This document shows, piece by piece, positions 24,500 through 33,683 of a stretch of DNA of 64,000 bases. How positions within the stretch are numbered: the stretch's first letter is position 1; every line of letters starts with the position of its first letter. This DNA comes from Sphingomonas jatrophae (GTDB lineage Bacteria; Pseudomonadota; Alphaproteobacteria; Sphingomonadales; Sphingomonadaceae). The position numbers and the translations under genes are program-made. The notes beneath the pieces were generated by a model that was not told the DNA's origin, ran no database searches, and saw only the letters and a program-made list of their open reading frames with translations. The stretch is taken from NCBI RefSeq assembly GCF_900113315.1, contig NZ_FOZG01000001.1, positions 1,240,001 to 1,304,000 on the forward strand, written 5' to 3'.

Positions 24500-25099
24500 A
24501 TGGCGGGCCTGACCGCAGTCTCCAACGGTGAGGTGGCGACGATCGTGACCTCGCTGGAGATGCTCGAGCGGCCGCGTCCTCGCCCCAGGCCCGCCGCGCC
24601 GCTCCGCCTGCGGCCTTGGCCCTCCCCCACCCCGTCCAGCTACCGGGCGTTGTTCGCGCGGGTCGGCAGCCCGTGGCTGTGGTTCTCGCGGCTGGTGATG
24701 GATGATGCCGCGCTAACCGCCATCATCCATGATCCGCTGGTCCAGATCCATGCGGTGGAGGATGTCGCCGGGCTGGAGGTGGGCATGCTGGAGCTCGACT
24801 TCCGCCATTCCGGCACGTGCGAGCTATCCTATGTCGGCCTCATTCCCGAACTGGCGGGCAAGGGGCTGGGCAGCTGGCTGATGGGTCATGCGCTGGCGCT
24901 GGCCTGGCGCAAGGGGATTGATCGGGTGTGGGTGCACACCTGCACGCTCGATCACCCCGGCGCGCTCCGCTTCTATCGCCGACACGGCTTCGTGCCGTTC
25001 GCGCGCGCCATCGAGACCTTCCCCGATCCGCGGCACAGCGGCATCCTGCCGATCGACGCGGCGCCGCAGATCCCGCTTCTGCCGCTAGACAAGCGCTAG
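24500..25099 (+). CDS. GNAT family N-acetyltransferase
   Basis: A 199-aa protein beginning at ATG 24500, immediately after the hemF stop. The acetyl-CoA site is [21 protein letters not shown] near residues 110-131. The following [21 protein letters not shown] is the usual GNAT C-terminal strand-helix pair. The first 50 residues are Arg- and Pro-rich and not part of the domain. The acceptor substrate is unknown. It ends in a four-base convergent overlap with the next gene. Confidence 0.88.
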   Translation: MAGLTAVSNGEVATIVTSLEMLERPRPRPRPAAPLRLRPWPSPTPSSYRALFARVGSPWLWFSRLVMDDAALTAIIHDPLVQIHAVEDVAGLEVGMLELDFRHSGTCELSYVGLIPELAGKGLGSWLMGHALALAWRKGIDRVWVHTCTLDHPGALRFYRRHGFVPFARAIETFPDPRHSGILPIDAAPQIPLLPLDKR

Positions 25100-25881
25100 G
25101 CGGCGCCTGCAAGCCGGCGGAACAGCATGGCCTGGAACACCAGCGACACTGCCTGCAGCAATGCAACCACGATCGCCGTCACCACCGCCGTCAGCACCAC
25201 GCCTGCCGCCGGCACACCCAACAAGCGCGTGACGAGCAACAGGATCGTGCCGAGACTGAACTGCAATGCCATCGTCACCAGCCCGGACGCCAGCGCATAG
25301 ACCAACGCCACCCACGCGATCCCGCCCGCATGACCGCGGGTGAGCGCGAAAGCGCGGCGGAGCGGCGCCAGCACGGCCAGGGTCGGCGGCTCCGCGGCGA
25401 GCAACGGCATCAACACCGCAAACCGCACCGCCAACCAGAGCGACAGCGGCAGGAACAGCAGCATCGATGCGGTCGCCGCCTGCGCCTCGCCCCCGCGCGC
25501 GAGCACGGCCACCAGAGCGCCGACCAGCGTGGCGGCAAGCAGCGCCGCCGTCATCGCGACACCGGCCAGCAGCATCGCCACCACCGCGCCGCCCAGCCGC
25601 CGCAGGCCGGCACGGAGGGCCTCGCCGACGCTGCCGCCGGAATTGAGCACGAGCGAACTGATCGACAGCGCGCCCAGCATCAGCAGCAGGAGCACGGGCA
25701 GCAGCACGATCGCCCACGGGCCGATCGGGATCTCACGCCCAGTCGGCTCGGGCACGGCAAGACCGTAGAGCAAGGTGGCCAGCCCCACGGTCGCCAGCGC
25801 CAGCGGGAAAAGCAGCGCTGCCTCGCGCGCGACAAAGCGTCGCGTGTCCTCCCACACGTCGCCCATCGCTGCCCGCGCCAT
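25096..25881 (-). CDS. Hypothetical integral membrane protein
   Basis: A 261-aa protein with about six hydrophobic segments. These include [18 protein letters not shown] near residue 25, [17 protein letters not shown] near residue 55 and [19 protein letters not shown] near residue 98. A conserved-looking charged loop, [18 protein letters not shown], sits between the fourth and fifth spans. This layout resembles the YciC / glycerophosphodiesterase membrane-domain type, but the family is not certain. It converges on the GNAT gene; no partner gene is visible. Confidence 0.75.
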   Translation of the reverse strand: MARAAMGDVWEDTRRFVAREAALLFPLALATVGLATLLYGLAVPEPTGREIPIGPWAIVLLPVLLLLMLGALSISSLVLNSGGSVGEALRAGLRRLGGAVVAMLLAGVAMTAALLAATLVGALVAVLARGGEAQAATASMLLFLPLSLWLAVRFAVLMPLLAAEPPTLAVLAPLRRAFALTRGHAGGIAWVALVYALASGLVTMALQFSLGTILLLVTRLLGVPAAGVVLTAVVTAIVVALLQAVSLVFQAMLFRRLAGAA

Positions 25882-25986
25882 GCCTGCTCCCTGGCAAATC
25901 CTCGAAGGGGCGCCCTATCCGCTCGGCGGGGGCGCGGCAATGTCGCGCCGCTTGCGGGCAACAACGCGGCAGGCCATTTCAACAGG

Positions 25987-26682
25987 ATGCCCCCGCTCTC
26001 CCAACCGTCATCGTCTCTGCCGACCGATCTGGAGTGGCGCGTTTCGCCAGGCCTGACGCCTTATCCGGTCGCGCTCGAGGAGATGACCGCACGGGCGGCC
26101 GCGGTGCGGGACGGCAGTGCGCGCGAGCTTGTCTGGCTGCTGGAACATCCGCCGCTCTACACCGCCGGCACCAGCGCGGTGGCGGGCGAGCTGCTCGTCC
26201 CCGATCGCTTCCCTGTCTACGCGGCGGGCCGCGGCGGGCGTTATACCTATCACGGGCCTGGTCAGCGGATCGGCTATCTCGTCATCGATTTGGCGGAGCG
26301 CGGGCGGGACGTGCGGCGCTTTGTCCATGCGATCGAAGCTTGGGTGATCGCCGCTTTGGCCGAGTTCGGCGTGCGGGCATGGGCCGAGCCCGAGCGTGTC
26401 GGCATCTGGACGAACGGTCCGCGGGGCGAAGCGAAGATCGGGGCGATCGGCGTGCGCGTGCGGCGCTGGGTCAGCTTTCACGGATTTTCGGTAAACATTG
26501 CGCCGGATCTGTCCCATTTTAACGGCATCGTCCCGTGTGGGCTCGATTTTCCCGTCACCAGCCTGGCGGAACTGGGGATACCGATCGGGCTTGAGGCGTT
26601 CGACATCGCGCTACGGCGAACCGGGCCCGCTTTTTTCGACCATCTTGGTGGCCGTTTCAGCGGCTTGCCGCAGATGGCTTGA
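25987..26682 (+). CDS. lipB: Lipoyl(octanoyl) transferase
   Basis: A 231-aa enzyme that transfers octanoyl from acyl carrier protein to lipoyl domains, the first step of lipoate synthesis. The signature [19 protein letters not shown] lies near residue 80. The catalytic lysine is in [15 protein letters not shown] near residue 148, and the catalytic cysteine is in [15 protein letters not shown] near residue 180. The start is ATG 25987, with an upstream AGG. No other lipoate gene is adjacent. Downstream is the methionine-rich lipoprotein gene. Confidence 0.96.
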   Translation: MPPLSQPSSSLPTDLEWRVSPGLTPYPVALEEMTARAAAVRDGSARELVWLLEHPPLYTAGTSAVAGELLVPDRFPVYAAGRGGRYTYHGPGQRIGYLVIDLAERGRDVRRFVHAIEAWVIAALAEFGVRAWAEPERVGIWTNGPRGEAKIGAIGVRVRRWVSFHGFSVNIAPDLSHFNGIVPCGLDFPVTSLAELGIPIGLEAFDIALRRTGPAFFDHLGGRFSGLPQMA

Positions 26683-26768
26683 GGGACGGAGTCTTTGAAG
26701 CTAATGTCCACCACGATTTGGGTATTAAGGGTCAACCCACTCCAAATCGGCACCTAGGGAGTCACCTC

Positions 26769-27065
26769 ATGCGCAACCTCGTTTCCAAGCTGATGACCGG
26801 CGGCATGATCGCTGGCGCGGCCCTCCTCGTTTCCGCTTGCGGCGGCAGCGAGACCGCCAACACCGCCGACACCAACATGGCGATGGACAACATGTCCATG
26901 GAGTCCGACATGGGCACCATGAACGACGTAAGCGCCGTCGACGCGGCGGGCGCGGACGCCAACATGTCGATGGACAACTCGTCCATGGGCATGGGCATGG
27001 ACAACTCGTCGATGGGCATGGACAACAGCGCCATGGCCGGCGACAACATGTCGAACGGCATGTAA
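26769..27065 (+). CDS. Methionine-rich low-complexity lipoprotein
   Basis: A 98-aa protein from ATG 26769 behind AGGGAG. A lipoprotein signal ends in LLVSACGGS, with the lipid cysteine near residue 24. The mature chain is almost entirely Met, Asn, Asp, Ser, Ala and Gly. It has repeats such as MSMDNSSMGMGMDNSSMGMD and about 20 methionines in some 75 residues. Met/Asp-rich exported chains can bind copper or silver, or act as methionine-sulfoxide sinks, but no function is shown here. The next transcript is separated by a clear terminator. Confidence 0.78.
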   Translation: MRNLVSKLMTGGMIAGAALLVSACGGSETANTADTNMAMDNMSMESDMGTMNDVSAVDAAGADANMSMDNSSMGMGMDNSSMGMDNSAMAGDNMSNGM

Positions 27066-27092
27066 GTCACTCGACATTTCGAGTTTCGGGAC

Positions 27093-27127
27093 GGGGCTGT
27101 CCGCAGCGATGCGGGCGGCCCCTTTCT
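27093..27127 (+). terminator. Intrinsic terminator of the Met-rich lipoprotein gene
   Basis: GGGGCTGTCCGC (27093-27104) pairs with GCGGGCGGCCCC (27111-27122) over 12 positions with two G-U pairs, around loop AGCGAT, followed by TTTCT. It lies 27 bases past the stop codon. Confidence 0.85.
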
Positions 27128-27259
27128 CGTTCCAATCGTTGCACCTCTTGCACGACGAAACGCCCCGACGACGAGTCGAGCCGTTAACGCGTTAGCCTGC
27201 GTCCGCTTTGCCCCCCTGCCCACGACAAGCTATTGGGACGGTTCGGGGAGACTACCATC

Positions 27260-27928
27260 ATGCCGCTTCGCCATGTCCTGCTCGCTGCGGTTACCGCAGC
27301 TGTCACCTTCACTGCGCCGGCTTCCAGCGCCGCTGCTTCCTATCTTTTCTGGGTTCCGCCCAATTTCAGCGGCTCCGCGGTGCGTGGAGATGAGCCCGGG
27401 ATTGCCCTGCCCATGCCGGGTGCGACCGACGCCGAACTGCGCTCACACCTCCTTTGGAACATGCGGGCCGGCCTCAACGTCGCGGCGCTGCAATGCCAAT
27501 TTTCCCCCGCGCTCGCGACGGTGAAGAATTACAACGTCCTGCTGTCACAGCATAACGCTGAGCTGGCCGATGCCTACAAGTCGGTCAGCGGCTACTTTAA
27601 GCGGACCGGCGGCAAGAAGTGGCAGACCGCGCTCGATCAATATACGACGCGCACCTATAACGGCTTCTCGACGCTGCACGCCCAGCTCGGCTTCTGCGAG
27701 GCTGCCGGATCGATCGGCCGCGCCGCCCTGGAGCAGCCGCGTGGCAAGCTGTTCGAGGTCGCTCAAGGGCGCATGCGCGAATTTCGCAACAGCCTCGTGC
27801 CCGTGGGCGACGGCCTCTTCGTCCGCCGCCCGGCGCCCGCCCACCTGCCGCTGCCGACGCTGGCGGAGGAATGCTGGGACAAGAAGGGTGTGATGAAGAA
27901 GAAGTGCTGGAGCCTGCCGCTCAGCTGA
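27260..27928 (+). CDS. Exported protein of unknown function
   Basis: A 222-aa protein from ATG 27260 with GGGGAG nine bases upstream. A signal peptide (HVLLAAVTAAVTFTAPASSAAA) precedes a mature domain. That domain has cysteines in LQCQFSP, GFCEAAG, EECWDKK and KKCWSLP, which could form two periplasmic disulfides. No family is recognised; it resembles uncharacterised exported proteins of sphingomonads. A 10-bp palindrome TAACGCGTTA lies 66 bases upstream and may be an operator. Confidence 0.75.
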   Translation: MPLRHVLLAAVTAAVTFTAPASSAAASYLFWVPPNFSGSAVRGDEPGIALPMPGATDAELRSHLLWNMRAGLNVAALQCQFSPALATVKNYNVLLSQHNAELADAYKSVSGYFKRTGGKKWQTALDQYTTRTYNGFSTLHAQLGFCEAAGSIGRAALEQPRGKLFEVAQGRMREFRNSLVPVGDGLFVRRPAPAHLPLPTLAEECWDKKGVMKKKCWSLPLS

Positions 27929-27982
27929 TCCGACGGTGAGGCGGGCGCCACCCGGCGCCTGCCTGCCGCCCTCTGGCTCCGG

Positions 27983-28984
27983 TCAGCGACGCCGAGAGGA
28001 CAGCGCACCGACGGTCAGCGCGGCAGCCGCGGCCGCCAGTCCGATTAAGCCAGGCCACTTCTGCAGCTGCAAGGCAAGGCTGCTCCGTCGTACGAAGACG
28101 TTCTGGCTGCCCCGCTTTTCCCCATCGGCGCGCGGCTCGTAGAGATTGTCGCGGCGGTGTGGATCCCCGGGGTCGCCGGGCTTCTGCTGGGCCGGCGTAC
28201 CGAATGCTTCCATGGCCTTGTCGGTCAGCCGGGGCGCAAGCTGCCCCATCACCGACGACAGCAGCCCGCCGCCCCCGACATAAAGCTCGCGCTTCGGATG
28301 GGCGCAGGCGAACAGCACGGCATCCGCCACGACATCGGGGTGATAGAGCGGCGGCGGCAGCCGCGGCGGCGCGTCCATGTAATTTCGCGCATGTTCGGGG
28401 AAGAGGGTGTGGATCGGGCCGGGCTTGATCAGCGTGACCGATATGCCCGCCTGTTCCCGCTCCAACTCCATGCGCAGCGCATCGGTCATGCCCTGCACCG
28501 CATGCTTGGCTGCGCAATAAGGCCCTTGCTGAAGGATCGCGCGATCGCCTAGCACTGAACCGATGTTGATGATCGCACCGCCCCGCCCGCGCAGGTGGCG
28601 CGCGGCGATCAGGCTGCCATAAAGCACGCCGAAATAGTTCACGTCGATCACGCGGCGATGATCCGCAACAGGCACCTGCTCCAGCGTGCCGTAGGTCGCC
28701 GCAGCGGCATTGTTCACCCAGCTGTCGAACCTGCCGAACGTATCGATCGCAGTCTGCGCGATGCGCTCAACGGCGGCTTCATCAGCGACGTCGGCCACAC
28801 AGATGGCGGCACGCCCGCCCGCCGCCTCGATCCGCGTCTTCACCGTCGTGAGCGCCGTCTCGTTGCGCGCGGCCAGCACGACCGCGGCCCCCTGCGCGGC
28901 CGCAGCTTCCGCAATGGCAAGGCCGTTGCCGCTGGTCGCCCCGGTGACGACGATCACCTGTTCCCGGATCGGCTTCAATCGCAC
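27983..28984 (-). CDS. Short-chain dehydrogenase with C-terminal membrane anchor
   Basis: A 333-aa SDR. GTG 28984 is preferred as the start because GGGAG lies eight bases before it and it begins MRLKPIREQVIVVTGATSGNG. The cofactor loop is TGATSGNG, with Asn in the usual Ile position. The NNAAAA motif, catalytic Ser (INIGSVLG) and YCAAK are all present. After the SDR core, a linker of about 90 residues ends in a hydrophobic helix (LIGLAAAAAALTVGAL) and RRR. This suggests a tail-anchored enzyme. The substrate is unknown. It stands alone downstream of the sugar operon with a 165-base gap. Confidence 0.85.
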   Translation of the reverse strand: MRLKPIREQVIVVTGATSGNGLAIAEAAAAQGAAVVLAARNETALTTVKTRIEAAGGRAAICVADVADEAAVERIAQTAIDTFGRFDSWVNNAAAATYGTLEQVPVADHRRVIDVNYFGVLYGSLIAARHLRGRGGAIINIGSVLGDRAILQQGPYCAAKHAVQGMTDALRMELEREQAGISVTLIKPGPIHTLFPEHARNYMDAPPRLPPPLYHPDVVADAVLFACAHPKRELYVGGGGLLSSVMGQLAPRLTDKAMEAFGTPAQQKPGDPGDPHRRDNLYEPRADGEKRGSQNVFVRRSSLALQLQKWPGLIGLAAAAAALTVGALSSRRR

Positions 28985-29149
28985 TGCTTCGTCTCCCGCC
29001 ACGCGCCCGGCGCGATGCGCGGTTTGAACCAGCCGCCGGTCCAAATGATCCGGATCCCAGCCACATGCCCGGAGCTAGAGCACGCGGACGCGACCAATCG
29101 ACGGAAGGTCGGGAGCGGCAGCGTTTAAGTTGCCATCGTAAGCGATGGG

Positions 29150-30202
29150 TTAGATCGTGATCGCGACAAAGACCGCACCGGTCTCATGCTTGCGCTCGGC
29201 CGTGTCGAATGCCTCGTTGATCCGATCGAGCGGGAAGCGGTGCGTGACCAGCTTCTTCACGTCGATCCGCCCCTTGGCGATCAGATCGAGCACCATGCCC
29301 TGCTCGCGGTAGATTTCGTGCATCGCGAAGCTTGCGCTCGGTACGATGCTGATCTCGCTCATCTGGATGCGCTGCCATTCGAGCGGGATGGAGGTCTCGC
29401 CCGCATCGAAGCCGCCGACGAGCACCACCTTGCCCGCGCGTCGCGCCATCTTCGTCGCCTGCGGCAGCGTCTGCGGCATCTGTTCGCCGCCGACGCATTC
29501 GAACACGATGTCCGCGCCGCGCCCGCCGGTGAATGCCTTGACGCGCTCCACCGGATCCTCGGCGGCGCTGTTCACGACCGCATCGGCGCCGACTTCGCGT
29601 GCAAGGGCCAGCGCGCTGTCCACCACATCGCAGATGATCACGTCCGCACCGCTGGCCTTGGCCAGCATCATCTGACCGAGACCGATCGGCCCCGCCCCGA
29701 TCACCGCCACCTTGTCGTTGATGCCCAGCCCCGACAGATGCTGCGCATGCAGGCAGACCGAGAAGGTGTCGATCAGCGAAGCTTCCTCAAAGCTGACATG
29801 ATCGGGCAGCTTGTAGAACTTCTCGGCGGGGCCGACGACATATTCGGCGTATGCGCGCGATACGTACCGGGTCCGCACGTCATACAGATGCTCGCAGATG
29901 TTATAGCGCTGGATGCGGCAATAGTCGCACACGCCGTCGCCCATCACCGTTTCGATCACCACCCGGTCGCCGGGCTTCACATTGGCGACGCCTTCGCCGA
30001 CCTCGACCACCTCGCCCGCCAGTTCATGCCCCATGATGTGGCATTCCAGCTCCGGCTCATGCTTCTTCCAGTGGCGCAGATCGGTGCCGCAGATGCCCGC
30101 CACGCGCACGCGGGCCAGCACGAAATTGGAGGCAGGGATGATCGGCCGCTCGGCCTCCCTGACTTCGAACGTGCCCTCGGCGGTCTTCAGCGCGGCTTTC
30201 AT
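29150..30202 (-). CDS. Zinc-dependent alcohol/polyol dehydrogenase (MDR family)
   Basis: A 350-aa medium-chain dehydrogenase. The catalytic zinc ligands are in VAGICGTDLRHW near residue 38 and GHELAGEVVEVGEG near residue 58. The structural-zinc cysteines partly remain (GVCDYCRIQRYNICEH near residue 90). The NAD-binding motif is VIGAGPIGLGQMM near residue 170. The family includes threonine, sorbitol and idonate dehydrogenases. The context, an operon with an SDR and a toroid-like protein and near a KdgK-type kinase, points to a sugar or polyol substrate. It is the last gene, 25 bases after the SDR. Confidence 0.88.
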   Translation of the reverse strand: MKAALKTAEGTFEVREAERPIIPASNFVLARVRVAGICGTDLRHWKKHEPELECHIMGHELAGEVVEVGEGVANVKPGDRVVIETVMGDGVCDYCRIQRYNICEHLYDVRTRYVSRAYAEYVVGPAEKFYKLPDHVSFEEASLIDTFSVCLHAQHLSGLGINDKVAVIGAGPIGLGQMMLAKASGADVIICDVVDSALALAREVGADAVVNSAAEDPVERVKAFTGGRGADIVFECVGGEQMPQTLPQATKMARRAGKVVLVGGFDAGETSIPLEWQRIQMSEISIVPSASFAMHEIYREQGMVLDLIAKGRIDVKKLVTHRFPLDRINEAFDTAERKHETGAVFVAITI

Positions 30203-30227
30203 GGCAACGCGGCTCCTTCGGGCAGGA

Positions 30228-30959
30228 TCAGCTCGTCTTCTGGATGCGCGGCTCGATGCGCAGGTTGACCACGTCGGTCGCGGCCGAGCGGGTCAGGACG
30301 AAGCGGATCGCATCGGCAATCTCATCCGCCTGGAGCATCTGGTGCCTGGCGATCGCCTCGCGTTTCTCCTCCTCGCTGCATTGCTGCATGTCGGTGTCGA
30401 TCGATCCGGGCTGGATCACGCTGACCTTGATGTTCTTCTCCGCCACTTCCTTGCGAAGTGTCTCGGCGAAGGCCTGGATGCCCGCCTTGGTCGCGGCATA
30501 GACGCTCTCGCCCGCGGCCTTGATCTCGGTACTGATCGAGCCGACGAACAGCAGGTGGCCGCCCTGCCCCTCCATCCGCTTGATCGCGCGCCGCGCGCTG
30601 GCGAGATAGCCGACAAGGTTCGTCTCGATCACGTTGCGCCAGGCATCCTCCTCCATCTCGTGGATCGGCTGCGCACCCAAGGCGGCGTTGGCGACCAGCA
30701 TGTCGAGGCCGCCCAACTGCGCATCCACCGCTTCGAACACCTGATCGATGCCCTCGCGGGTGGAGGCATCGGCGACGAGGCCGTGGACCTGACCGGTGGC
30801 GTTGGCCAGCGCATCGTCCAGCTCCTCCAGATGCCGGCCGAAGGTCAGCACGCGCGCGCCCTCGGCCGCCAGCAGCTCGACCGTGGCGCGGCCGATGCCG
30901 GTCGTGCCGCCGGAGACGAGGATGCGCTTGCCCGCAAGCGAGGTGAGTGAGATCGGCAT
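30228..30959 (-). CDS. Short-chain dehydrogenase in the sugar operon
   Basis: A 243-aa classical SDR. The cofactor loop is SGGTTGIGRATVELL near residue 15, the NAG-type motif is VANAALG near residue 88, and the catalytic serine is in VGSIS near residue 137. The catalytic pair YAATK near residue 151 completes the active site. The start is ATG 30959 behind GGGAG, two bases after the stop of the 738-aa gene, so the two are coupled. The cofactor residue after the second strand is Arg (TFGRHLEE), which suggests NADP(H) use. The substrate is inferred to be a carbohydrate from context. Confidence 0.88.
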   Translation of the reverse strand: MPISLTSLAGKRILVSGGTTGIGRATVELLAAEGARVLTFGRHLEELDDALANATGQVHGLVADASTREGIDQVFEAVDAQLGGLDMLVANAALGAQPIHEMEEDAWRNVIETNLVGYLASARRAIKRMEGQGGHLLFVGSISTEIKAAGESVYAATKAGIQAFAETLRKEVAEKNIKVSVIQPGSIDTDMQQCSEEEKREAIARHQMLQADEIADAIRFVLTRSAATDVVNLRIEPRIQKTS

Positions 30960-30961
30960 GG

Positions 30962-33178
30962 TTACTCCCACGTGAGGATGACCCGGCCGCTGGCCGGGAC
31001 ATGATAGTCGATGCGGTCGGCGGAGGTCGCGACCGGGCGGATCGTGTCGCCGCCTGCGGTCCGCAGGGTGCATTTCGGCAGCTTGCGCCGCTTCAGCCGC
31101 ACCAGCCGCAGATTGGCGGTGCAGGTCTCGCCGCCATCCAGCGTGATCGACAAAGCGTGGTCGCCACTGCGCTCGTTCGCCCGCAGGAAATGGTCGCAGT
31201 TCAGCCGGAAGGGCGCACCCTCGACATGGTGGAAGCCGCGCGTGGCGAAGATGAAGGCCGCGCCCGCACCGTAGACCTCCTGCCCGACCTGCCCCGCCGG
31301 CTGACCGTCGGGGTAGAGATCCTCAACGGGGAAGGAGAGCTTGCGGTCGATATGTCCGTTCGGCTCGCGCTGCTTCTCCGCCAGCGCCTCGGACGGCAGT
31401 GCGTCCGGATAATAATACCAGGCGCGCGAGAGAGCATATTTGCAATATTCGCCCACCAGCATGCGCGCGGCAGGATCCAGATCCGGGCCGCTATCGTCCA
31501 TGTAGCGTTCGAACGCGACGAAGCTGTCGAAGCATTCGTAGATCGCCATGTACGGTGCGTCCTGCAGGCAGGTCACGCCCATGAACGTCTCGTAATGCTC
31601 GGCATGGCCGAGCTTGCTTTCCCACATGACGCTATTGTGGAAGAAGCTGCCGAGATAGACGTAGCTCTGTTCCAGATAGACGGCTTCGTTGGTGATACGC
31701 CACAGCCGCATGCAGGCCGCGGCACCCCAGGCGGTCAGGTTCGCCTGGTAATTGACGTTGAAGCGCAGCCCCATTGCCGCATCGATCGCGGCGCGTGCCT
31801 CGTCGAGGTAGCGCTTGTCGTCGGTCAGCTCGAATGCCTGAAGCATCACCCAGGCATAGACACCGCTCACGTCCGTCTGCCCGCGTCCATCCGCAGGTGC
31901 CGTTTCCTCGATCACCGAAAAGTCGGTGACGTCATATTGAATGGGCCAGTGATAGTCGAAATGGTGCGCCGCGCGGATGCCGTAATCGATCGAGCGCAGG
32001 AACAGGTCGTGCGCCTGCTCATCTCCCCTGAGCGCAAGCAGGCCGAGGTTGAGCAGCGGGTGGTAGAGATACCAGCTGTCGACCGCGTCGGCATTCTTGT
32101 CCTTGCCGACGTTCGGCAGGTAGCGTCGCAGTGTCTTGAGCTTGGGGTCGTAGAACTTCTCCAGCCCCGCCTTAAGCTCCGCCTCCAGCGGCTGCGGCTC
32201 GTCCAGCCAGCGCGCCCAATCGTTGATGGCAGCGATCGTCGTCATCTGGACCATGATGTCCGGATATTCGGCGGCGGTATAAGGGTGGACGTAGCGGTGG
32301 CCGTAATGCCGGATCGTCGCCTCGGGCGCATCGTGCAGGTCGGCCAGCGTGCGCTCGGCGCGGCCGATCCAGTCGCGATAGTGGGTCGGAGGCAACTCGA
32401 TCATCGCATAGGCGGCCGCCATCATCTGGAGAAACTGGCGCGCGGACTCCCGCTCATGCGGCGGCGCATCGGCGCGGAAGACGAGGATGACGTCCGAGAG
32501 CGCCACCTCGCGGCCAGCCTCCAGTACCTTGGCCTCGTCGCCGTCGGGTGCGGGTGGCAGCCGCTGGCCAAGCTCGGGCCATTGCCCGCCGGCCGTGTCC
32601 TTCGGCGTCGTGCCGAGTGCTTTGTGATAGTCGTTAAGCGCGGTCAGGTTCTGGACGTAGAGAACGTTGCCGAATCTCGGCTCCTCCAAGCGGAAGTAGA
32701 CGAGTGCGGTATTCAGGCCCCGCTGCGTCGCCTCGACCCTGCCATGCGCCGCAAGCGGGTCGTCATCGTCGCCGAGGACATAAAGGTCGCGTGGCGAGAA
32801 AGCGGGGATGAGGGGCATGGCGGGCGTGAAGCGCACGGTTGCGCGCAGCCGCTCCAGCATGTCACTCGTCGTGGATAGGGTAATCCGGTGGAGGCCGAGC
32901 GGGCTTTCGACGCGGAAGCGCGCCGCCTCGCCCGGCTGCGCCCGCTCCTGTGTGCACGTGAACGGGCCTTCGAGCGACACCAACCTGAGCGCGACGCCGC
33001 CACGCCTCTCCCGCCGAACGATCGCCAGCACCGCGCCCGATATGCTCCTGACCTCGACCGAGAGGTCGCCGACTTCGAAGGCCGCGAGCGCGGGGTCATT
33101 CGTGCGCAGGGCTGCGCGGATACCGAGCACATGGGGGCTGACGCCCTGCACATTGCGGTCGACTGTCCTGGTCGCCAT
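30962..33178 (-). CDS. Large cytosolic protein of unknown function, probable (alpha/alpha)6-toroid enzyme
   Basis: A 738-aa protein from ATG 33178 behind GGAGAGG; no signal peptide. Residues 1-250 look beta-rich (GDLSVEVRSISGAVLAIV...). Residues 250-650 are helical with aromatic-acidic repeats typical of six-hairpin glycosidase or lyase folds (HYGHRYVHPYTAAEYPD; WYLYHPLLNLGLLALRGD; WGAAACMRLWRITNEAVY). The C-terminal 90 residues are beta again. I cannot name the family. It heads an operon with an SDR and a zinc dehydrogenase, behind an EcfG-like promoter. Candidates are a glycoside hydrolase, an epimerase or a uronate-acting enzyme. This is the least understood gene in the window. Confidence 0.8.
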   Translation of the reverse strand: MATRTVDRNVQGVSPHVLGIRAALRTNDPALAAFEVGDLSVEVRSISGAVLAIVRRERRGGVALRLVSLEGPFTCTQERAQPGEAARFRVESPLGLHRITLSTTSDMLERLRATVRFTPAMPLIPAFSPRDLYVLGDDDDPLAAHGRVEATQRGLNTALVYFRLEEPRFGNVLYVQNLTALNDYHKALGTTPKDTAGGQWPELGQRLPPAPDGDEAKVLEAGREVALSDVILVFRADAPPHERESARQFLQMMAAAYAMIELPPTHYRDWIGRAERTLADLHDAPEATIRHYGHRYVHPYTAAEYPDIMVQMTTIAAINDWARWLDEPQPLEAELKAGLEKFYDPKLKTLRRYLPNVGKDKNADAVDSWYLYHPLLNLGLLALRGDEQAHDLFLRSIDYGIRAAHHFDYHWPIQYDVTDFSVIEETAPADGRGQTDVSGVYAWVMLQAFELTDDKRYLDEARAAIDAAMGLRFNVNYQANLTAWGAAACMRLWRITNEAVYLEQSYVYLGSFFHNSVMWESKLGHAEHYETFMGVTCLQDAPYMAIYECFDSFVAFERYMDDSGPDLDPAARMLVGEYCKYALSRAWYYYPDALPSEALAEKQREPNGHIDRKLSFPVEDLYPDGQPAGQVGQEVYGAGAAFIFATRGFHHVEGAPFRLNCDHFLRANERSGDHALSITLDGGETCTANLRLVRLKRRKLPKCTLRTAGGDTIRPVATSADRIDYHVPASGRVILTWE

Positions 33179-33209
33179 CGGCCTCTCCAACAGGGTGTCG
33201 TGCCGCTCG

Positions 33210-33234
33210 AACCTCCTTTCCGGGTCTGGGTTCC
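33210..33234 (-). promoter_or_regulatory. EcfG-like promoter of the 738-aa protein/SDR/ADH operon
   Basis: On the minus strand: GGAAC (33234-33230), 16 bases, GGTT (33213-33210). One -10 base differs from the consensus. The implied start site near 33203 leaves a leader of about 25 bases containing the ribosome site of the 738-aa gene. Confidence 0.55.
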
Positions 33235-33371
33235 GCTCACGGATCAACAGCTTACATGGGTTAATCGATTCATGATGAAGAGCGTTGGCGCGCACCAGCA
33301 GGCGCCTGACGGGAACCTGTCGCTGCCGGCCTGCGCTCTAGCCAGGACAGGCCCGCATGGAGGATGAAGCG

Positions 33372-33656
33372 ATGACCGAAGCCACTTGGAGCGGCACCGC
33401 GGCAGGCGGCGAGATCGACTGGCGGATGAGCGCCTCGCTCGAGAACGTGCCGCGGGGCGACGAGGATCTTGCCGAAGTGACCAGTCTGGAGCGGGCGGTG
33501 CTGGCCTGGCAGGCGCTCGATCCGGAGCATCGCGCCGCAGCCGTCCTCACCGCCGAGCGGCCGATCCAGATCGACGGTGCGGCCATCACCCGCTTCACTG
33601 CCGACGGCATCGCCTCACTGGCCGAGCACCTTCCGGCCGCTCCCGACGCGAGTTGA
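33372..33656 (+). CDS. Hypothetical protein (94 aa)
   Basis: The start at ATG 33372 is chosen because GGAGGA lies eight bases before it; ATG 33357 is in frame but has no ribosome site. The protein is acidic with no membrane segment (ATWSGTAAGGEIDWRMSASL...; LERAVLAWQALDPEHRAAAV; ITRFTADGIASLAEHLP). No family is recognised. It diverges from the 738-aa operon. A poor EcfG-type match (GGAAC-N17-CGCT, 33312-33337) lies upstream. It may be a small stress-related protein, but that is a guess. Confidence 0.65.
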   Translation: MTEATWSGTAAGGEIDWRMSASLENVPRGDEDLAEVTSLERAVLAWQALDPEHRAAAVLTAERPIQIDGAAITRFTADGIASLAEHLPAAPDAS

Positions 33657-33683
33657 ACTATTCGAGAGGCCGAGCGCGCCCGC

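Noticed and set aside
33312-33337. EcfG promoter for the 94-aa gene (GGAAC-N17-CGCT)
   Set aside because: The -10 box has a central mismatch at an important T. It is kept only as a remark, not as a called feature.
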